From contig JBKHXN010000052.1 of the NCBI GenBank assembly GCA_046565985.1, forward strand, positions 1-64,000: a DNA stretch of 64,000 bases. Reading direction: 5' to 3'. Origin of the DNA: Polycyclovorans sp046565985 (GTDB lineage Bacteria; Pseudomonadota; Gammaproteobacteria; Nevskiales; Nevskiaceae). Below, piece by piece: positions 60,264 to 64,000 of this stretch. Both the position numbers and the translations under genes were made by a program. How positions within the stretch are numbered: position 1 is the stretch's first letter; every line of letters begins with the position of its first letter. The notes under the pieces are model-generated. The model did no database searches. It had not been told where the DNA came from and was given only the letters and a program-made list of their open reading frames with translations.

Positions 60264-61586
60264 ATGCACCGCCGCCGCAAGCCGCTGCCCCAGGGCCGCT
60301 TCGAAGCCGACATCGTGGACCTGAGCCATACCGGGCAGGGCCTGGCGCGCGTCAACGGCAAGGTCACCTTCATCGCCGACGCACTGCCGGGCGAGCGGGT
60401 GGCGTTTCGCTATACCGCGCAGTACCGCGACGCCGACCACGGCCAGGCGCTGGACATCCTGCAGGCCTCGTCCGACCGGGTGACGCCACGCTGCCCGCAC
60501 TTTGGCGTCTGCGGCGGCTGCTCACTGCAGCATCTGGCGCCCGCCGCACAGATCCGCTTCAAGCAGAAGCAGCTGCTCGACGCCCTGCAGCGCATCGGCA
60601 GAGTGCAGCCGGAGACGGTCGCCAGCCCGATCACCGGCGCGAGCTGGGGCTACCGCCGCCGTGCCCGGCTGGGGGTCAAGGACGTGCACGGCCGGCAGGT
60701 GATCGTCGGCTTCCGTGAGCGCGAGAGCGGGCTGATCGGCAACCTCTCCAGCTGCCCGGTTCTGGACGAGCGGGTGGGCGCGCAGCTCCCGGCGCTGGCC
60801 GCGCTGATCGCCGGTCTGGGCATTCGCGACCAGGTGGCGCAGATCGAGGTGGCCGCCGCAGCCGGGGTCTGTCTGGTGCTGCGCGTGCTGGCGCCGCCCA
60901 GCGCGGCGGACCAGCAGGCCCTGCGCGCCTTCAGCGCCGCCAGCGGTTTCGAGCTGCGCCTGCAGCCGGGCGGGCACGATTCCATCCAACCGCTCGACCC
61001 GCCTGCACGCGAGCTGGCCTATTCGCCGGACGGCTCCGCCCTGCGGCTGCGTTTTGAACCCACGGATTTCATCCAGATCAACGCCGACATCAGCCAGCGG
61101 GCGGTACTGCAGGCGCTGGACTGGCTGGCGCCCCAACCCGGCGAGCGGGTGCTGGAGCTGTTCTGCGGGCTCGGCAATTTTTCCCTGCCCATCGCCGCGT
61201 GCGGCGCGCAGCTGGTGGCGGTGGAGGGCGAAGCCGGACTGGTACGCCGTGCGCGCGAGAACGCGCAGGCCAACGGCCTGGAGATCCGCTTCGAGCAGGC
61301 CGACCTGTTTCGCGCCACGGCCCAGGCGCCCTGGCTGCAGGGCCGCTACGACAAGCTGCTGCTCGACCCGCCGCGCAGCGGCGCCAGCGAGATCCTGCCG
61401 CTGGCGGCCGCCGCCGCGCCGCAGCGCATCGTGTACGTTTCCTGCCATCCGGGTACGCTGGCGCGCGATGCCGGCACGCTGGTCCACGACCTGGGATATC
61501 GTCTGCAGCGGGTGGGCGTCATGGATATGTTCCCGCACACCGCCCATGTGGAGAGCATGGCCCTGTTTGAACGTGCAAGAGCCTGA
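60264..61586 (+). CDS. rlmD: 23S rRNA (uracil-1939-C5)-methyltransferase RlmD
   Basis: A 440-residue methyltransferase with an N-terminal TRAM domain, [4Fe-4S] ligands Cys77, Cys83, Cys86 (CPHFGVCGGCSLQHL) and a fourth Cys in LSSCPVL. SAM motif ELFCGLGNFSLPIA and catalytic Cys in YVSCHPGTLARD are present. It follows cysM by eight bases. Confidence 0.95.
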   Translation: MHRRRKPLPQGRFEADIVDLSHTGQGLARVNGKVTFIADALPGERVAFRYTAQYRDADHGQALDILQASSDRVTPRCPHFGVCGGCSLQHLAPAAQIRFKQKQLLDALQRIGRVQPETVASPITGASWGYRRRARLGVKDVHGRQVIVGFRERESGLIGNLSSCPVLDERVGAQLPALAALIAGLGIRDQVAQIEVAAAAGVCLVLRVLAPPSAADQQALRAFSAASGFELRLQPGGHDSIQPLDPPARELAYSPDGSALRLRFEPTDFIQINADISQRAVLQALDWLAPQPGERVLELFCGLGNFSLPIAACGAQLVAVEGEAGLVRRARENAQANGLEIRFEQADLFRATAQAPWLQGRYDKLLLDPPRSGASEILPLAAAAAPQRIVYVSCHPGTLARDAGTLVHDLGYRLQRVGVMDMFPHTAHVESMALFERARA

Positions 61587-61587
61587 T

Positions 61588-62067
61588 ATGCCCATTGAGA
61601 TCGAACGTAAATTCCTGGTCACCAGCGACGCCTGGCGCGCCCAGGCACAGCGCCGCCAGTCGCTCAGGCAGGGCTATCTTTCCGCCGAGGGCGGGCGCGC
61701 CTCGATGCGGGTGCGCATCCAGGGCGAGGAGGCGCGTCTCAACATCAAGGCGGCGGTGGTGGGCAGCGCGCGCGCGGAGTTCGATTACGGCATCCCCCTG
61801 GACGAGGGGCGGGAGATCCTCGCCAGCCTGTGCGTGGGCGTGCTGGCCAAGACGCGGCATTTTGTCGAGTTTGACGGCCTGACCTGGGAAGTGGACGAGT
61901 TCGAGGGCCGCAATGCCGGTCTGGTGGTCGCCGAGCTGGAACTGGACCGCGTGGATCAGGCTTTTTCGCGCCCGCCCTGGCTCGGACGGGAGGTCACGCA
62001 GGACCGTCGCTATTACAATCACTACCTCGCACTTCACCCCTACCAGAGCTGGCCGGATGCAGGTTGA
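61588..62067 (+). CDS. CYTH domain protein (triphosphatase-like)
   Basis: A 159-residue CYTH-fold protein. The defining EIERKFL motif is at residues 3-9, and alternating basic and acidic strand motifs (MRVRIQGEEARLNIK, VAELELDRV) form the expected tunnel. Homologues hydrolyse inorganic triphosphate or related compounds; the substrate here is not shown. The start is two bases after rlmD and the end overlaps the next gene. Confidence 0.9.
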   Translation: MPIEIERKFLVTSDAWRAQAQRRQSLRQGYLSAEGGRASMRVRIQGEEARLNIKAAVVGSARAEFDYGIPLDEGREILASLCVGVLAKTRHFVEFDGLTWEVDEFEGRNAGLVVAELELDRVDQAFSRPPWLGREVTQDRRYYNHYLALHPYQSWPDAG

Positions 62068-62533
62068 GATCGACCTCGGGCAACAACGCCTGCTGCTGTG
62101 GGACGGCAAGAACCGCGTGCGCGACTACACCGTCTCCACCGCCGCCAACGGGCCGGGCGAGATCAACGGCTCTGGCGCCACCCCGCGCGGCCGCCACGTG
62201 GTGCGTGCCTGCATCGGCGCCGGCCTGCCGGTGAACAGCGTGCTGGTGGCGCGCCGCCCCACCGGTGAAATCTGGACGCCCGAGCTGCACGCCCGCTTTC
62301 CGGGGCGCGACTGGATCCTCACCCGCATCCTCTGGCTCTCCGGCACCGAGCCGGGGCGCAACCGTCTGGGCTGCGTGGACACCTTCCGCCGCTACATCTA
62401 CCTGCACGGCACGCCGCCGGTGACGCGCCTCGGGCTGCCCGGCTCCAAGGGCTGCATCCGCATGGCCAACGCCGACATCATCGACCTCTTCGACCAGATC
62501 AGCCCAGGAACTCCCGTTGACCTCCACGAGTAA
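62057..62533 (+). CDS. L,D-transpeptidase (YkuD domain) without signal peptide
   Basis: A 158-residue YkuD-domain protein. The catalytic motif is IYLHGTPP followed by GLPGSKGCIRMANADI with the nucleophile Cys. There is no visible signal peptide or membrane segment at the chosen ATG (MQVEIDLGQQRLLLW), although substrates of this family are periplasmic peptidoglycan. It overlaps the CYTH gene by 11 bases and nagZ by 17. Confidence 0.85.
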   Translation: MQVEIDLGQQRLLLWDGKNRVRDYTVSTAANGPGEINGSGATPRGRHVVRACIGAGLPVNSVLVARRPTGEIWTPELHARFPGRDWILTRILWLSGTEPGRNRLGCVDTFRRYIYLHGTPPVTRLGLPGSKGCIRMANADIIDLFDQISPGTPVDLHE

Positions 62534-63518
62534 CCCGCGTCCCGCGGACGCCCCCCGCACCCGCCCGCTGATCGGCCCGCTGATGCTCGATCTGGGTGGC
62601 CTGGAACTCACCGCCGAGGATCGCGAGGTGCTCTCGCATCCGCTGGTCGGCGGGGTGATCCTGTTCACCCGCAACTACCGCAGCCGCAAGCAGCTCAAGG
62701 CCCTGTGCGACGAGCTGCTGGCGCTGAAGAAGCCGCGACTGCTGCTGGCCGTGGATCATGAGGGCGGACGGGTGCAGCGCTTCCGTGTCGGCTTCTCCCG
62801 CATCCCGGCGATGCGCAGCTTCGGCCTGCAGTGTCAGGAGCGGCCCGAGCAGGCCCACGCCGAGGCGCGTGCCGCCGGTCAGACCATCGGCCGTGAACTG
62901 GCGGAATTCGGCATCGACCTGCCGTTTGCCCCGGTGCTGGATATTGACCACGGCGTCTCGGGAGTGATCGGCGACCGCGCCTTCGCCGCCGACTGCCCCA
63001 CGCTGATCAGCCTGGCCCGCGCCTTCCGCGAAGGGCTCAACGCCGCCGGGCTGTGCGCCACCGGCAAGCATTTTCCCGGCCACGGCGCGGTCAGCGCCGA
63101 TTCACACCTGGAACTGCCGGTGGACCGGCGCAGCCTGGAGCAGATCAGCCAGACCGAGCTGCTGCCGTTCCGGGCCCTGATTGCCGAGGGGCTGGAATCG
63201 CTGATGACCGCGCACGTGCGCTACCCCGCAGTGGACGAGGCGCCGGCCTCGCTGTCGCGGATCTGGATCCAGAACATCCTGCGCACCGAGCTGGGCTACG
63301 ACGGCGTGATCTTCTCCGACGACCTGAGCATGGGCGGCGCCGCCAGCTTCGGCTCCATGGAGGACCGCGCCCGTGCGGCGCTGGCCGCCGGATCGGACAT
63401 GCTGCTGGTCTGCAATGACCGGCCTGCCAGCATCCAGCTGCTGGACGCACTGCGCGACGTGCGCCCGCGCCGCGCCAGCAGCGAGCGGCTGCGCCGTCTC
63501 TACCGCCGGCCTGTATGA
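62517..63518 (+). CDS. nagZ: beta-N-acetylhexosaminidase NagZ
   Basis: A 333-residue glycoside hydrolase family 3 enzyme that removes GlcNAc from muropeptides in cytoplasmic peptidoglycan recycling. The family motif KHFPGHGAVSADSHLELP carries the catalytic Asp-His dyad, and VIFSDDLSMGGA the nucleophile Asp. The start is probably TTG at 62517 with AGGAA eight bases upstream; the next candidate, an ATG at 62583, would remove 22 residues but keep the domain. Confidence 0.95.
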   Translation: MTSTSNPRPADAPRTRPLIGPLMLDLGGLELTAEDREVLSHPLVGGVILFTRNYRSRKQLKALCDELLALKKPRLLLAVDHEGGRVQRFRVGFSRIPAMRSFGLQCQERPEQAHAEARAAGQTIGRELAEFGIDLPFAPVLDIDHGVSGVIGDRAFAADCPTLISLARAFREGLNAAGLCATGKHFPGHGAVSADSHLELPVDRRSLEQISQTELLPFRALIAEGLESLMTAHVRYPAVDEAPASLSRIWIQNILRTELGYDGVIFSDDLSMGGAASFGSMEDRARAALAAGSDMLLVCNDRPASIQLLDALRDVRPRRASSERLRRLYRRPV

Positions 63519-63553
63519 ACCCCCACCCGCACCCGTTGCCTTCCGGAGCCCGC

Positions 63554-64000
63554 ATGCATCCCTCTGAAGAAGCCCAGGCCATGCTGCAGAACGCCGACTG
63601 CCTGCACGACGCGCAGGCGGTGGGCCTGGCCTATGACAAGATCGCCCGCAGCCTGCGGGCCGAGTATGCGGACAAGAATCCGCTGATCCTGTGCGTGATG
63701 ATCGGCGGCCTGGTGCCGACCGCCGAGATCATCAAGCGGCTGAACTTCACCTTCGAGCTGGACTACCTGCACGCCACCCGCTACCGCGGCGAAACCAGCG
63801 GCAGCGGTCTGGTCTGGAAGGCCGAACCCGGCACCGTGGTGCAGGACCGGCACGTGATCATCATCGACGACATCCTCGACGAGGGGCACACCCTGGCCGC
63901 CATCCAGAACGCGCTGCGCGCCCAGGCGCCGGCCAGCCTCAAGACTGCCGTGCTGGCCGAGAAACTGCACAAGCGCAAGGCGCCGGGCGTCAAGGCCGAC
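63554..64000 (+). CDS. hpt: hypoxanthine-guanine phosphoribosyltransferase (partial, cut by window end)
   Basis: The first 149 residues of a purine-salvage phosphoribosyltransferase. The PRPP-binding motif VIIIDDILDEGHTLAA and the substrate segment VMIGGLVPTAEIIKRL, LDYLHATRYRGET are visible. The nucleotide-binding C-terminus is outside the window. It follows nagZ by 35 bases, as in Pseudomonas relatives. Confidence 0.93.
   Translation, partial: MHPSEEAQAMLQNADCLHDAQAVGLAYDKIARSLRAEYADKNPLILCVMIGGLVPTAEIIKRLNFTFELDYLHATRYRGETSGSGLVWKAEPGTVVQDRHVIIIDDILDEGHTLAAIQNALRAQAPASLKTAVLAEKLHKRKAPGVKAD

Overview
The window is a high-GC, tightly packed chromosomal segment from a gammaproteobacterium. 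Gene order supports this: rodZ-ispG-hisS-yfgM-bamB-der, rpoE-rseA-rseB-rseC-mucD followed by lepA-lepB-rnc-era-recO-pdxJ-acpS, sdhCDAB-sdhE-ygfX, and pyrB with an inactive dihydroorotase-like pyrC'. The overall look is closest to Chromatiales or related sulfur-oxidising and halophilic lineages, but no marker here fixes the genus. No tRNA, rRNA, CRISPR array or transposase was found.

Layout. 1-5872: end of rodZ, then ispG, hisS, yfgM, bamB, a terminator and der. 5873-6071: three short palindromic repeats between converging genes. 6072-18036 (minus strand): pckA, a pilJ-pilH chemosensory pair, pyrC'-pyrB-ruvX-algH, an apbE / NusG-domain-II / Gx-transporter operon, gshB and a thiolase. 18141-20288: groES-groEL with a CIRCE operator and a strong terminator. 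20492-27046 (minus strand): a compact copper-handling operon. In transcription order it holds a CopL-like Cys-rich protein, a TolC-family lipoprotein, a Met/His-rich small lipoprotein, a Tat-exported multicopper oxidase, a cytochrome c with a His-rich tail, an NTF2-like secreted protein, a rhodanese-nucleotide cyclase fusion and a DUF411 protein. 27189-33772 (plus strand): a His-rich small membrane protein and a czcCBA-type heavy-metal RND efflux system, with a nonsense-mutated ynfA lying antisense between czcC and czcB. 33750-35426: a sterol-desaturase-like enzyme and an AraC regulator. 35501-41636: an S9 peptidase, a POT peptide transporter, a trypsin-like protease with a GlyGly-CTERM tail, and ygfZ. 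41700-46112: an SDHAF4-like gene, sdhCDAB, sdhE and ygfX. 46121-48238: ogt and nadB. 48355-64000: the sigma-E operon followed by an almost uninterrupted plus-strand housekeeping run ending in a truncated hypoxanthine-guanine phosphoribosyltransferase gene.

How it fits together. Most of the window is core metabolism, envelope assembly and translation. The stretch from about 20.3 to 35 kb is accessory: it reads as less GC-rich than its flanks, carries metal-binding tails on several proteins, contains a decayed gene, and follows the groEL terminator directly. The most unusual content is the copper operon, which couples periplasmic copper oxidation and electron transfer to an uncommon rhodanese-cyclase fusion. 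Next are the ynfA/czcC antisense arrangement, the apbE-NusGII-Gx operon, the GlyGly-CTERM protease and the SDHAF4 gene beside sdh.
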